Made by a program: the position numbers and the translations under genes. This document shows positions 1 through 10,379 of a stretch of DNA of 64,000 nucleotides, piece by piece; positions within the stretch are counted from its first letter, which is position 1, and each line of letters begins with the position of its first letter. The notes under the pieces were generated by a model, which worked only from the letters and a program-made list of their open reading frames with translations, made no database searches and was not told the DNA's origin. The stretch comes from Siphlonurus alternatus. Lineage: Eukaryota > Arthropoda > Insecta > Ephemeroptera > Siphlonuridae. The stretch lies in the NCBI GenBank assembly GCA_949825025.1, contig OX463778.1:23183551-23247550 (forward strand), in the 5' to 3' direction.

Positions 1-313
1 CCGACTTAACAGACGCTGCAATAATAAATTATTCACCGCATTATCTCTTGGTCTATACCCAGCAATAATCATCATTTTTTCCGCATTCACTACAATTTCC
101 ACCCCAATCAACTCACAGTCCGAATCAACCCAAACAACCCTTCCCTTAAATTGCTTCCGAATTGCCACAAGAATCCCCCCCCCCCAGCTCTATTCCTATC
201 CCGTCTAAAAATATCATACTCCGCCAACATCAACTCTGAATCCAAAACATCATTATCCAAACAAGATTCCACCACCACCACCACATCAGGGCTATACAAC
301 TCTATTTTTGTAG
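1..313 (-). pseudogene. LINE endonuclease (APE/EEP-type) domain fragment, frameshifted
   Basis: Reading leftward from about 313, the frame gives ELYSPDVVVVVESCLDN, then a YDIFRRDR..AGGGG motif. After a shift of frame inside the 11-C tract at 175-185 it continues GILVAIRKQFKGRVVW, CELIGVEIVVNAEKM and AGYRPRD. This matches the APE-like nuclease of non-LTR elements: the VESCL glutamate sits where the catalytic Glu of the family's TETWL-type motif lies, RDR-GGG is the usual next block, and AGYRPRD corresponds to the YRPP-D block. The fragment covers only the central part of the nuclease; start and end are missing, so it cannot encode a working enzyme. In the unshifted frame translation stops at 108-110. 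The homopolymer shift could be real decay or a sequencing error. Confidence 0.8.
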
Positions 314-321
314 TAAAATAA

Positions 322-771
322 AAGATGGAAAAGATACAAAGACGAGCAGCAAGAAGGGTTTTAGAAAAGGGGAACTGGAGCTTTACCTGTGATAAAAACA
401 AAATTTATAAGGGAAGAGAGAGTGTGACCAGAATGATAGAGCAACTAGGATGGGAGGATCTGGAGGAAAGGAGGAAGCAAAGTAGACTGACAGCAATGTA
501 TAAAATAACTAGGAACCAAAAGGGCTGGGAGGAGCTTAGCGATCGTACTGAGGAAGGGCGTTATAAAGGTAGGAGGGACCATGATTGGAAGCTGGAGTAT
601 AGGAGAAGCAAAAATGATGTGGGCAAGTATTCTTTTTTGAGAAGAACGGTGAGGGAATGGAATTTGTTGGATTCTGGGCTTGTGGATGCTCGGAGTGTTG
701 GTGAGTTCAGGGAGGGGCTGAGAGAGCCAGCCGCAAGCAAGCGAGCCACCGTGGTGGAATACCCACAATAG
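322..771 (+). pseudogene. LINE reverse-transcriptase C-terminal fragment
   Basis: Open frame from just after a stop at 319-321 to TAG at 769-771, about 149 codons. It carries the post-catalytic C-terminal signature of CR1/Jockey-type ORF2 proteins: MEKIQRRAARRV, then ESVTRMIEQLGWEDLEERRK with SRLTAMYKI, then FLRRTVREWNLLD and a short hydrophilic tail. No catalytic YxDD palm motif is present, because the fragment begins downstream of it. The Met at 325 is internal to the parent protein, not a true start. No frameshift is seen in this half, so the insertion may be fairly young. It joins directly to the inverted endonuclease fragment at about 314-321. Confidence 0.85.
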
Positions 772-835
772 CCGCAAGCAGTGGTGTATGTATGTAATGT
801 GTGTACACACTGCTATTTAATCTTTAATCTTTTCA

Positions 836-1105
836 TTGGCTGATATATCTGGCGCCGTCTAGTCTACTGAACTGTCTAGAGGTAAACTAAGATCTGTTAT
901 ACTGTTATACTGTATGTGCATGATTTTATATATCATACAGTACTGTATGCTGTACAGTACATGTATGCATAATGCATACTGAAAACAACAACAATACTGT
1001 ACAGTACATACTGTACGGGTATGCAATTTATGCATTGACAAGAATATCAGTACACTATGCACTCTTTACCTGCTCAAGTAATGTATGCTAAATTTTATTA
1101 CTTAC
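836..1105 (-). other. AIP: AIP intron 2, 5' part (minus strand)
   Basis: Non-coding. It begins with the donor GTAAG on the minus strand at 1101-1105 and runs left into the LINE. At 885-1030 it is rich in interleaved short palindromes built from TACTGTA and TGTACAGTACA, so the strand could fold extensively. No ORF of note. Confidence 0.7.
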
Positions 1106-1285
1106 GCTCTTGTCGATAGTGAACTGAGACACTTCCTGCAAGCTCATGGTCTGAATGATGGATTCCCAAACTTCTAATTTAAATTTCTTTCCTAAAACCA
1201 ACTCCATTGGCTTTCCCATCTTTCTGCTGTCGTCTATTATTGTTTTATCTTTGTCACATTTTCTTGTTACAAAGTGAAACAACAC
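1106..1285 (-). CDS. AIP: AIP exon 2 (FKBP-type domain of aryl hydrocarbon receptor-interacting protein)
   Basis: A 180-nt exon, exactly 60 codons, phase 0 at both ends. The acceptor (TTTTTTAG on the minus strand, AG at 1286-1287) follows a pyrimidine tract; the donor is AAGAGC|GTAAG at 1101-1105. The peptide starts VLFHFVTRKC and contains IDDSRKMGKPMELVLGKKFK then LEVWESIIQTMSLQEVSQF. This is the hallmark N-terminal PPIase-like segment of AIP; the human protein has [20 protein letters not shown] and VWETIVCTM at the same place. AIP is a cytosolic Hsp90 co-chaperone that holds client receptors; its FKBP-like fold is regarded as catalytically inactive, with TPR motifs further on. Those later exons lie left of the window. 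As I recall, human AIP exon 2 is also 180 nt with phase-0 borders, so both introns look ancestral. No disabling mutation is visible. Confidence 0.95.
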
Positions 1286-1367
1286 CTAAAAAAGAAACCA
1301 TGTTAATTAGCTCATTAGATGTATGTTTATGAGGTCACTCATTTTTTACTCTCTGATAGCAGCTTAC

Positions 1368-1457
1368 CTTAGAGCCTTGTTCAAATGGTTTCAAACTAGA
1401 ACCAGCGTGGATAATCTTTTTCTCAATTAAGTGATTCTCTGCACTACTTGTTTCCAT
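1368..1457 (-). CDS. AIP: AIP exon 1 coding part (start codon to first donor)
   Basis: ATG at 1457-1455 on the minus strand, preceded by AAAA, opens 30 codons beginning METSSAENHLIEKKIIHAGS and ending LKPFEQGSK, followed by donor AAG|GTAAGC. Joined to exon 2 it reads ..EQGSK-VLFHF.., which aligns with human ..QDGTK-ATFHY.. at the same intron position. Human AIP has 33 codons before this intron, so 30 fits the family. Intron 1 (1286-1367) is only 82 bp, short for an intron in a genome with such large empty stretches. The start choice rests on length agreement with the family and on lack of coding sequence upstream. The exon would escape simple ORF finding because it is short. Confidence 0.93.
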
Positions 1458-1499
1458 TTTTATGTTTGATAATATTGATTGTTTAATCCTCTAAGGACA

Positions 1500-1655
1500 A
1501 TCCTAAAATAAATTCCTCTGAAACGTCAAGCGACTTTTGCAAGTTACTTTAGACCACGCCCCCTTTTATGTTTTCCTGGCGCTCCTTGTCCTTTCTTTTT
1601 TTTTTTTAAGCAGCTGGTTGAGAGCGCGAAAAGCTCAGCGTAGTTTAAACACGGT
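1500..1655 (-). promoter_or_regulatory. AIP: Putative AIP core promoter and 5' UTR
   Basis: On the minus strand a TATA-like CATAAAAG (1563-1570) runs directly into a GC/KLF-type box GGGGGCGTGG (1554-1563), about 100 bp before the AIP start codon. The 1560-1655 stretch is GC-richer than its surroundings and contains an E-box-like CAGCTG near 1612. Transcription would be expected to start near 1530-1540. This is inferred from motif spacing only. Confidence 0.5.
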
Positions 1656-2053
1656 TTAGAATATAGAATAGAATTTTATTTTAATCATTTTTTAGATTAC
1701 ATATAGTAATATTGATCAAGTCAGAATTTGATACATCAAAACATACATACATAACAAATCATACACATCCTATAAAAAACACAGTCATCATTTATAATTT
1801 TAACAAACATTGCAAATAAATTATATTATCACAAAAATTTCTGATTTTTCTCTTCATAATAATTTAGAAAAACATTCAAATCAGACTGAAGATATTCCTT
1901 TACACTATAAAAAGGAAAGTTTGCAAGCAAGCTTTTCAATACCTTACGAGCATTTCTATCTGAGCGAGTATACAGATTTATGAAAGGTTCTAAATGATTA
2001 TAAATGCCATGGTTTAAACCCTGAAGGCTATAGCAAAGTTCCTCTTTGGAAGG
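1655..2053 (-). mobile_element. 5'-truncated LINE fragment: RT C-terminus plus 3' UTR
   Basis: On the minus strand a 74-codon open frame from about 2053 to TGA at 1829-1831 reads PSKEELCYSLQGLNHGIYNH..., ending in LLANFPFYSVKEYLQSDLN. The pattern GLxxYNxL..FIN..., a basic helix, then FYSVKEYL resembles the extreme C-terminus of many Jockey/CR1-type ORF2 proteins. About 150 bp of AT-rich 3' UTR follow, with AATAAA (minus strand, 1675-1680) and a tail of ATTCT-like units (~1658-1674), as LINE tails often have. An in-frame TAG at the left of the first codon is part of an acceptor-like TTTCTAG, so the alternative is the terminal exon of an unknown host gene. I favour the LINE reading. It lies within about 90 bp of the AIP TATA-like box. 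Confidence 0.55.
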
Positions 2054-2546
2054 CTAGAAACTTATGGGCAGAAAAATATATTATTTAAATATTTATATTA
2101 TAATATGTTCATGCAGGCAATCGGTTAATGAATGAATTCAATTAGTTGCTTAAATATTCATTCGTATGATATATGAAATTCCCCGATCGTACGAAATGCA
2201 AGAATTAAAGGACCAAAATAGTGTAATTTTTGATACGTACGTACCTCGATCGTCTAAATTTAATGTCTCTATAAAAAATTAAGAGCAATTTTAATAAATA
2301 AAAACTGCAACGAGTGCAGTTTGCCCGTTTGCCATACTATACGTGTTTATTGCATGCTCGTCAGCAGATTAATTGAGTTGCTCACGCATCGGATTAAATA
2401 TATCATATATATATAATATATATATGATATATATTCATTATATATAATGAATATATATATATATTCATTATATATATATATATATATAATGAATTTTTTA
2501 TGTTGTTTTTATTGCAGTTTTGCAGACGTGTCGTTATATTATATAG

Positions 2547-2628
<82 letters not shown>

Positions 2629-2697
2629 TATATCGAATCCGCGCCCCTATGAAAAAAAACTTATATTATTTCCAACGATTTATATATATATATATAT

Positions 2698-2729
<32 letters not shown>

Positions 2730-4294
2730 TAATATAATTCAAAACAAATGTTATTTCTCGAATGATGACAGATATTATGCATATAGAGTTTTACTGTTTT
2801 ACAATTACAATTTTAAATAATATTAATATGATTTATTTAAGCTTAAAATTTAAATTTAAGCTTAAATTGACAGACACGTACCTTCATTTTAGAGACGTGA
2901 ATTATATAATTTGACAGAAATCAGAAATTTGACCAAACGTTTCAGAGGCGTTAAATATTAAATTTGCAAACTTTTGCTCACCATTAATACTATTGAATAT
3001 TGTTATTAATTATTTATATATTTGAAATGTTTTTTTCCTGTGCTTAAAAATATAGCTTTACCAACAAGGATGCCAACGAGGGTCGTTGAAACTCGGAATC
3101 TGACGTCGTATTATATATATTATATGCAAGGGCCTTATTAAATGTAATATTATATAATTATAATATAATATATTAAATTTAGACATGTTTCGACATTTGA
3201 TTAATATTATAGTAGAAATATCAATATTCGTCAATAGCTTTCATTAACTAATATATATTATATTCAATGTGCATAATATATTATGTATCTATGCTAGAAT
3301 GTTAAATATAATAGACGTACGTGTATACGTGTTACATCAATGAGACTATAAATAAATTAATATGTATAAAAAAAAATGGGCTAGCAGAAACTTTTGGATT
3401 TTCCATTGAAATTGATTTCCACCCTCTTCCTATTATGTCCACATTTTTTTTTTATATATATTTTACATTTTTTGGAACATTCTCAACTTTGAAGAAAATA
3501 GTTTTATAATATTTACAACGTGTTTAACCTCTGAATTCTCCGCACTGCTGTTCCCCTTGTATGTGACATAATGTCCCCTATGGCTCCAATCTCTCCCTTA
3601 TCACTTCTAGTAAGACGCCGCGCCAACAACGTTTAATGTCATTTCCAAACTCTATTATGTTAGCAGGGGTAGCATATTCTTAACAGCTCCGTTAACGTTT
3701 TTACAATAAAAAAATATTACACCAAGATTTTTTTTCATATCAATTTTATATTTTCTTTGTATTATTTTGATACTAATACTAATTTATGTTATTTGGAACC
3801 ATGAATGACAATATTATATTTACAAATAAATCAAAATATAAACGCAGTGCCGCATGACACATAAATAGGTAAAATGTCATACTATTATTGTATATAAGTT
3901 TGATTTTGTAACCAAGAGAGACTTTGTATGCATATTATTTATTATAACTTTAATTCTAAGCATCCATGCATGCAGTGTTATATCTTATATTCACATATGT
4001 ACGGACAGCATTAAAAAGTATACTGTATGAGATATATCGTTTATTTTTGTATTATGTAACTAAAATTTTTGCTGTATACTCTGATGTGAATAGATGAAAA
4101 TATATAATCATCTATAATAATTACTTTCATTGATGTTAAATCCTTTGATAAGAAAAAGTAATTTATATGACATAAACACAACAAACATGTACTATTTATT
4201 TTCTCTCTTTTTTTTTCTTTTCTTATTCTATGGCAGTAAATTGTGATGCCAGTTCTCTAATATGTATTTACTATATAGTAGTAGCAAATGTGCA
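2054..4294. other. AT-rich non-coding DNA
   Basis: No supportable exon. It holds the (AT)n block described separately, an imperfect AAGCTTAAAATTT palindrome at 2838-2866, and a modest GC-richer patch at 3525-3645 around GACGCCGCGCCAACAACG. Translations here are dominated by Tyr-Ile repeats and are not genes. Confidence 0.6.
2396..2738. repeat. (AT)n microsatellite cluster
   Basis: Several alternating TA blocks; the longest uninterrupted run is about 2548-2624. Interspersed ATTCATTATATATAATGAAT units near 2430-2490 form perfect small palindromes, so the block can extrude cruciforms. Confidence 0.95.
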
Positions 4295-4600
4295 TATATG
4301 TGATTTCTGGTGCGGTATATCGACGAGGTCCCTAAGGCCTCACAACCCTCCTTGCTCTCTCGATGTAATGATCATCACGGCCTTACTCTCCTGTACAATT
4401 AACCAGTTTGAGGGCTCAATATGCCATCGTGTATACCCTCCTAGCAATTAGCTGTTTACGGGGGGAAATGAACAGGGAGGATCCATCTCTATTTTTTTTT
4501 TTTTTTTCTATCTCATTCCTGTACACTCCTCGTACGTCCGTCGTCGTAAAAGAGACCAAAAATATCACTGCATGGAGGGGCTGAAGGACAGATTCGAGGT
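4295..4600. promoter_or_regulatory. GC-richer island with homeodomain-like words (candidate enhancer)
   Basis: Sharp compositional rise in AT-rich surroundings. It contains CGATGTAATGATCATCACGG, ACAATTAACCAG and GCAATTAGCTG (TAAT/ATTA cores) and no convincing ORF. Flanked at 4493-4507 by a T tract. Regulatory role is inferred from composition and word content only. Confidence 0.3.
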
Positions 4601-4745
4601 TATACATTTTATAATTATACATAAACGATTGTATCGACTTGTGTATATTTGCAAACTAACTTTTATATAAGAATTATACTTTTTATTTCACTGATGTGAG
4701 TCAAATCTAAAAAAAAAAAAAAAAATAAAAATACATTGGACACAT

Positions 4746-4903
4746 TGGGCGCTATTCACGAAGCAGTTAGCCAGGTTTCTAACCACGTTTAGCTTAACCA
4801 CGTTTAGGTGGTTTAACACGTAAAACAGGTATAGTTAAACGTAGTTAAGCTAAATTAACGTGGTTAGAAACCTGGCTAACTGTTTCGTGGATGATCGCGC
4901 CCA
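4746..4903 (+). mobile_element. Palindromic MITE family, copy 1
   Basis: A 158-bp element that is almost all inverted repeat: arms run TGGGCGCTATTCACGAAGCA, GTTAGCCAGG, AACCACGTTTAGCTTAACC to the matching right arm ending ATGATCGCGCCCA. The asymmetric centre GGTGGTTTAACACGTAAAAC gives an orientation, shared with copies 2 and 3. No coding capacity. The left flank CAT does not match the right flank TTA, so the target duplication has decayed or is only 2-3 bp. Confidence 0.9.
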
Positions 4904-7000
4904 TTAAAATTTCTATAATGAAAATTATTTTTATACATAATATGTAATATTAATAAATATATGTATTATATATAAATTTGTATTATCATAAACCCGTAGG
5001 TTGTTAAAACTGACTCAGTTGATTTTAAATAATTTTATTATATTAATGGAGGTAGTGATTTTTTCCATTCAGAATATAAGCTATAATTTTAAATATTATC
5101 ACTTAAATTATTTGACTGCAAAAAATTTCATGTGTGTATTCATAAAATCTAAATCTTAATTTATTTTGATCAGTGTGGTTAATTATTTATTTGATAATAT
5201 TTATATTAATGAAATGCTCTGTTGATGTGTTACTCTAATTAAGATTAAGTTAACAATAAAGACAGTGATCGAGCTAAATAAAAAAATATTTATAACCAAA
5301 GACGTGTGGGTTCAGAAAAAAACTTTGAAGGAGCTGCTATGGCCGCAAAGACGGATTTAAAAAAAAATATATATAAATAATATATATGCATATATTAGAA
5401 AAGTAGGGGCATTTATAATATCAATGATAATTTAAAATATAGGTGGGCTGAAATTTCAATTAACCCCCTTCTTCCTGAATCCGTACCACAATATGCTCTC
5501 TATATAAAAAGTAAAAACTGGTTATTTTTCACATCACATTACATAAGTTTCGATAAAGTGCCATTCATATACCCAGAAAACATTTTATTTTTGCCTTTTT
5601 AAAACTTGTTATAGTGTTTAAGTTTTCATACTTTTTTATAATATGCCATGAATAAAATGTATTGTATTCTTAATATATTAGAAAAAAATAACCCATTAAA
5701 AATAGGTTCGTGACAGTAAGAAGACTCTGCAGTATTGCAGTAATATTTTACGTTTATAAATTATTATATCGTATACTGCTAACACAGTGACCAGCATATA
5801 TATAGTTCTATAGTGCCGTATAAGTTTTTATACTTTTCACATGAAAAATTGGCGTTGTAAATATTGAGGCTACGACTGTAATAGCTTCAACGTTTGAGGG
5901 CAAAAAAAAAAAAAAAAAAAAAAAAGGAGAGAGAGAGAGAAAGAGCTAAAACATTTTTGCAAAGAAAATCCCATCTCTGCAATTTTTATCCAGAAAGCAT
6001 ACATATATTTTATGTAATAGCTAGACATCTTGCAAACTTCATGTATATAAAAGAAAAAGCCCGAAAGCAAAACGACATATTGAAGTAAGTCTCTTCAAAG
6101 CGTCATTTACTGAGGTCGTCACATCTTGAAAGTAGTGTTGAGAAATAATCACCAAACATGATTTGCTGTTATTTCTTCAACAGTAAACTTAAAACGTAAT
6201 AACAACGTAAGAATAAACGAACTGATTCAAATACCGTTAGTAAAAAAATGAATACTAATTTATACTGTATTTTTATGCAATAAATTATAAATTATTATAT
6301 TTTTTGTATTAATGCATATAGAATTATGGTTAATTATGCATAATATAATATAAAACAATTTCAGGGATGTCATCGTACTTTCAAAATGTAGGCTCTGAAA
6401 AGAAATTGTTGCTAACTTTGTTTACTTTTTTTTTTAAAAAAATATCATAATTATACCTATTATAATACTGTGTATATACTAGCTGTGTGTACTTATAGTA
6501 ATCAGCTCTTGATGCCCTTTTTGGGAACTTTTTTAGAGACATGAAATCTTCAAAAAAAAAAAAAAAAAAAAAGTAAATAAATAAATAATAAACAAATAAA
6601 AAAATATTTAAATGGAATTTTAAAAATTTCAATCCCTCCATCCTAATTATTTTAAATTAAAAGCAATTCGATTGAATTCAATAAATTTTCAACGTGTATT
6701 TTCATGTAGATGGGAAAATTTCATCGTAAGTTTACTACAGAATAATAAATAATGTTATATAATTATATGGATTAGAATAAAATTTATAAAATTAATATAT
6801 TATATTATGTAAAATATAAAATTTGAAATTGATCTGCAGGCAAATTTGTTAATATTTATGTTCATATATAGTTAATAAAAAATAAATATCAATTATCAAA
6901 TTACTTATTATCCAACACTAATAAATAAACATGTTTTCAATAAGTCATAATATACGTTAGTGTATTAATGTATGTTGGTTGTACAATGTTTGCGGTTATG
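4904..7000. other. AT-rich non-coding DNA
   Basis: Nothing supportable as a gene. It includes a 23-A tract followed by (GA)n at 5902-5942 and an A tract near 6552-6572. Confidence 0.6.
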
Positions 7001-7340
7001 ATATCGACATTGCAAATTAACCGAGGGTTTACTCGTGCGGCCGGACTGATAAACGATGTGTGGTCTACAGAGCTGGCTTCGAATATATAGCCGTCCAGAG
7101 TACTAAGTAGAGGTAACACATGGTACACATGGTCAGGCCTGGGTTGAAATTTGTAAGTCGGTATCGGTTCAGGGGAAATATCTGCAACAACGCTGATCAT
7201 GTGATGATGACAGTAGTAAACACATGTATTATAATCAAATCAAATTAATATCCACTATCCACCGTGTCTCACCAGGAGGTTAGGTAACTTGTTCAGCATC
7301 AAAACTGATCTTTGGTGTCACATTGTCCCTGCAAGCAATC
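7001..7340. promoter_or_regulatory. GC-richer island plus dispersed-element copy A
   Basis: The left part (7010-7200) keeps an open minus-strand frame of 87 codons with mixed composition (VADISPEPIPTYKFQPRPDH and onward) but matches no family I know and lacks clear splice sites, so I do not call it a gene. The right part (7265-7330) carries GGAGGTTAGGTAACTTGTTC, one copy of the dispersed element described under 14386. Candidate regulatory or repeat-derived DNA. Confidence 0.3.
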
Positions 7341-7471
7341 CTGTATATATTATACCGTATATCTATATATATGTTTATATGCCACTCTACATTTGGATGA
7401 TTTCCTAAGTTTCATAACTCCCTGGCGTTATGATCCGACAAGGAAACTAATTGTTTGAGGAACGTTAACTC

Positions 7472-7505
<34 letters not shown>

Positions 7506-8951
7506 CGTTTAAGTTTTAAGTTGTTAAAAAAATGAGAAAAAAAAAATGTAGACCATGCAGGTATTAAAAAATTATCAAAGTACCCATACGAACATTTGTA
7601 AATTTTACTGTCAAAAGTTGTTTTTTTTTTACTTTTTATGTTTTATATCGAGCGTCATTCAAGTGATCACCACTTATTTCAAAACTCACTAATATTGTAG
7701 TAAAAAAAAAAAGCGTGCAAGCAAATAACAAGTAAATAGGAGAGCTCTGCATCCGATAGTAGTAGTCTTTGAAAAGATGCACATGCAGACAGTTAAAGAA
7801 ATATTACATTGACGTAAATTATATGTCTATGATTTTTTTTATAAGAGTCCGCTCCAGAAAAAGTTGATCAATTTTCATCTTTCGCAAGGGCTTAGGCTTC
7901 GTTTTTTCAATGAAGGGGAATTTATACTCAAATTTATTTGGATATAATTATTTAAAAATTCACAGTAAATGATCAAACAATTTTAATATAAATCACATCA
8001 TTCTTGTAATAAACTACCATAAGGTCCTAATTAAAAAACTGCGTTCAAAATGAAAGGAAGAAGGCTCGAGCGTACACCGAGAATATACGAGTACTAAAAT
8101 ATATTAAATTACACTCGATCATTGTTTGCCGTTGAGCATTAATATTTATTCAAGAAACACTAAATAAAATGCAAAGTTTTTTTAGATGCATGGGTACGTA
8201 ATCCTATACTTCATACCATATAAGTATATAATTATTAATATTATTATTTATGGTACAAATAATAAATTTATTTTCTACAAATAATATACACTTTACATTC
8301 TATCACTTTTATTGTTAAAGTATTTCACTATGCCAAATAACGATCAAAATTTATCATGCACTAATCTGTTTCCTATATCAGATCGATATATCCAGCACAG
8401 GAGCAGCCTTGGACTTTCTACGATTACTTACAAAAGATTTCCTCCAGTCACTCTATAGCTATATAGCAACATAAAAAAACAACATAACAACTTATTTATG
8501 CTGTACTGAATTTTTTAGTGCTTTTTTAGTTGTAATTTTTATAGATTGAACCATATATTTTCTTTTTTCTCTAGAAATTACTTGTCGAGCGTCGGACAAA
8601 GATAAAGTAAGATTAAATTGAACGTCGTGTTGTGAGAAATTATCGCAGTCTATTTTTCAATGCAGCCAATGGTTGGGATATATGGGGACCATATGTATAG
8701 GAAAACCACGGAGAACCCAAGAATGTGTTCAGTTATTGATCGAATCATATTCACTCGTTGTATCTCTCTCATAATATTTATACCGTGTTTATATTATATA
8801 TAACAGGGTCGATCTGGGAGAAAAAGTCCTATCCTTTCTTTGAACCAGAGAGCAAAGTAGCATATTGTTTTTTTCAGGCTCCTTGAACATGATTATTATA
8901 TTCGCTATAAATATTAAAAGATTGAAGTAAAACTATAACGTATTGTAAAAT
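7341..8951. other. AT-rich non-coding DNA
   Basis: 27-A tract at 7476-7502 and several shorter A or T tracts. A small mixed-composition patch at 8380-8475 includes a donor-like GTAAGTAA on the minus strand (near 8425) but no plausible exon before it. Confidence 0.6.
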
Positions 8952-9273
8952 AATGGAGTATCGACCTAAATTTTTTTATTGCAGAAATGGATAGAGGGTA
9001 AAAAGTTATGCTATCTTGATTTTTTTCAGATTTTTTAGAGCCCGGGAAGTACTTTTAAAAAATTATTGAAAGTCCTTTTTGTGACGTCACGCGGCGGCAA
9101 GTCCTATCTTTTTCTTAAGGAACGGCGTCTCGTGACGTCACAAAAAGAACTTTCAATAATTTTTTAATAATACTTCCTGGGCTCTAAAAAATATGAAAAA
9201 AATCAGGGTAGCATAACTTTGTACCCTCTATATCCATTTCTGCAATAAAAAATATTGAGGTCGATACTCCATT
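8952..9273. mobile_element. Foldback element (~320 bp) with CRE palindromes in both arms
   Basis: Arms begin AATGGAGTATCGACC and end GGTCGATACTCCATT. They match through GCAGAAATGGATA, AGAGCCCGGGAAGTA and GTGACGTCAC (TGACGTCA at 9082-9089 and 9133-9140), with a ~40-bp non-palindromic centre (~9090-9130). Similar words (AGTCCTATC, TTTTTTTCAG) also occur at 8835-8880, so the element may extend left. No coding capacity; target duplication not evident. Confidence 0.85.
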
Positions 9274-9334
9274 TGCCTTTAATTCTTAAGTACTGTAATG
9301 TTTATGATATATATAATTGAAAAAAATACTCTAA

Positions 9335-9487
9335 TGGGCGCGATTCACGAAGCAGTTAGCCAGGTTTATAACCACGTTTAGCTTAACCACGTTTAACTAG
9401 GTGGTTTAACACGTAAAGCAGGTATAGTTAAACGTGGTTAAGCTAAACGTGGTTAGAAACGGCTAACTGCTTCGTGAATAGCACCCA
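9335..9487 (+). mobile_element. Palindromic MITE family, copy 2
   Basis: 153 bp, starting TGGGCGCGATTCACGAAGCA and ending TTCGTGAATAGCACCCA; same family and orientation as the copy at 4746. Reading the element as ATGGGCGC...GCACCCAT leaves TA on both sides, suggesting a TA target duplication. A four-base loss of CCTG in the right arm breaks the palindrome. Confidence 0.9.
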
Positions 9488-10379
9488 TTAATGTGACTGG
9501 CTTGTGGAAATTATTTTGCCCTAATTGAATTTAAAATTTCACTTTGAAGGAATTTATGAAAAATATCACGGCAATATCAAATTGTCAATAGAACAAGGAT
9601 ATAAGTTTAGCTTGAATGGTATTACTACAAAGCAGGCCAACCTTTTTTTTATATGAAACTTCCTTACAAAGGAATCCCATATTATATATTTTTCTTTTTA
9701 TGAGATCTGCAGTTGAAGATCCAGGAAGGAAAAGGGGGTCATTTTGCTGAGAAGATTTTATGGTCAATCCGACCCTGATATTATAATGTATAGTGTGATG
9801 TATATAATATTATGTGAACTTATCTCATAGGTAAACAATAGTTTCTGTTTGAATAGGTTGAAGTGTATAATCTATATTGGCTTATACTACATCAAACGCT
9901 GCGTATCCACAAGGGTGGGAAAATATGGTTCTAAGATTAATGTTGAAACGAAAAGGAAAAATGACCTAGATTTTTAGAACAATATGTGTTAGAAAAATAG
10001 ACTTCTGTAAAATATTGACTTCTTCGTAAATCTTATCACGTTAGAAAATTACGTTTTTTCATAGAAAAAATAGCCGGCCGTTCTAGTTTGTTTTAGGTAT
10101 CTTGTTTGAAAATTTGTATCATGAAAATAAAATAGTTAAAGAAAATATTTTGGTCAAAATAGAAAAGAAAATAGCGAAATAGGGAATAAGTAATAATTGA
10201 AATTTGCAAAAAAAAAAAAAAAATTGTACAATAAGTTACATACCCAAACCCAAATCTTGTTAAAGTACCAATAAATTGATTTGGAATCAAGAATTTGTCC
10301 CTAAGACATAAATTTCGATATTATTTTTTTCCTGTTAAAATCATAGTGAGAAGACTGAGAAGTTAGAAAAAGTTTTCTC
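9488..10379. other. AT-rich non-coding DNA
   Basis: No exon, repeat or island seen apart from short A and T tracts. Confidence 0.6.

Larger units (their letters stand above)
1..835 (+). mobile_element. Non-LTR retrotransposon (CR1/Jockey-like LINE) with inverted 5' part, in AIP intron 2
   Basis: Two pieces of one kind of element lie head to head. Positions 1-~313 encode an endonuclease-domain fragment on the minus strand; ~322-771 encode the reverse-transcriptase C-terminus on the plus strand, followed by a short untranslated tail with two TTTAATC-like units near 815-830. An inverted 5' portion next to a correctly oriented 3' portion, with the middle of the ORF missing, is the product expected of twin priming during target-primed reverse transcription. 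The left end runs off the window. The insertion lies in intron 2 of AIP, opposite in strand to AIP for its 3' part. The alternative is two independent insertions that happen to abut. Confidence 0.75.

Noticed and set aside
445..810. 121-residue minus-strand ORF
   Set aside because: Shadow of the plus-strand reverse-transcriptase fragment.
1829..2053. Terminal exon of an unknown host gene upstream of AIP
   Set aside because: The acceptor-like TTTCTAG and AATAAA fit, but the GLxxYNxL ... FYSVKEYL pattern and the ATTCT-type tail fit a LINE end better. Kept as the alternative in that entry.
8410..8430. Strong donor-like GTAAGTAA on the minus strand
   Set aside because: No acceptor-bounded open frame of reasonable size lies upstream of it.
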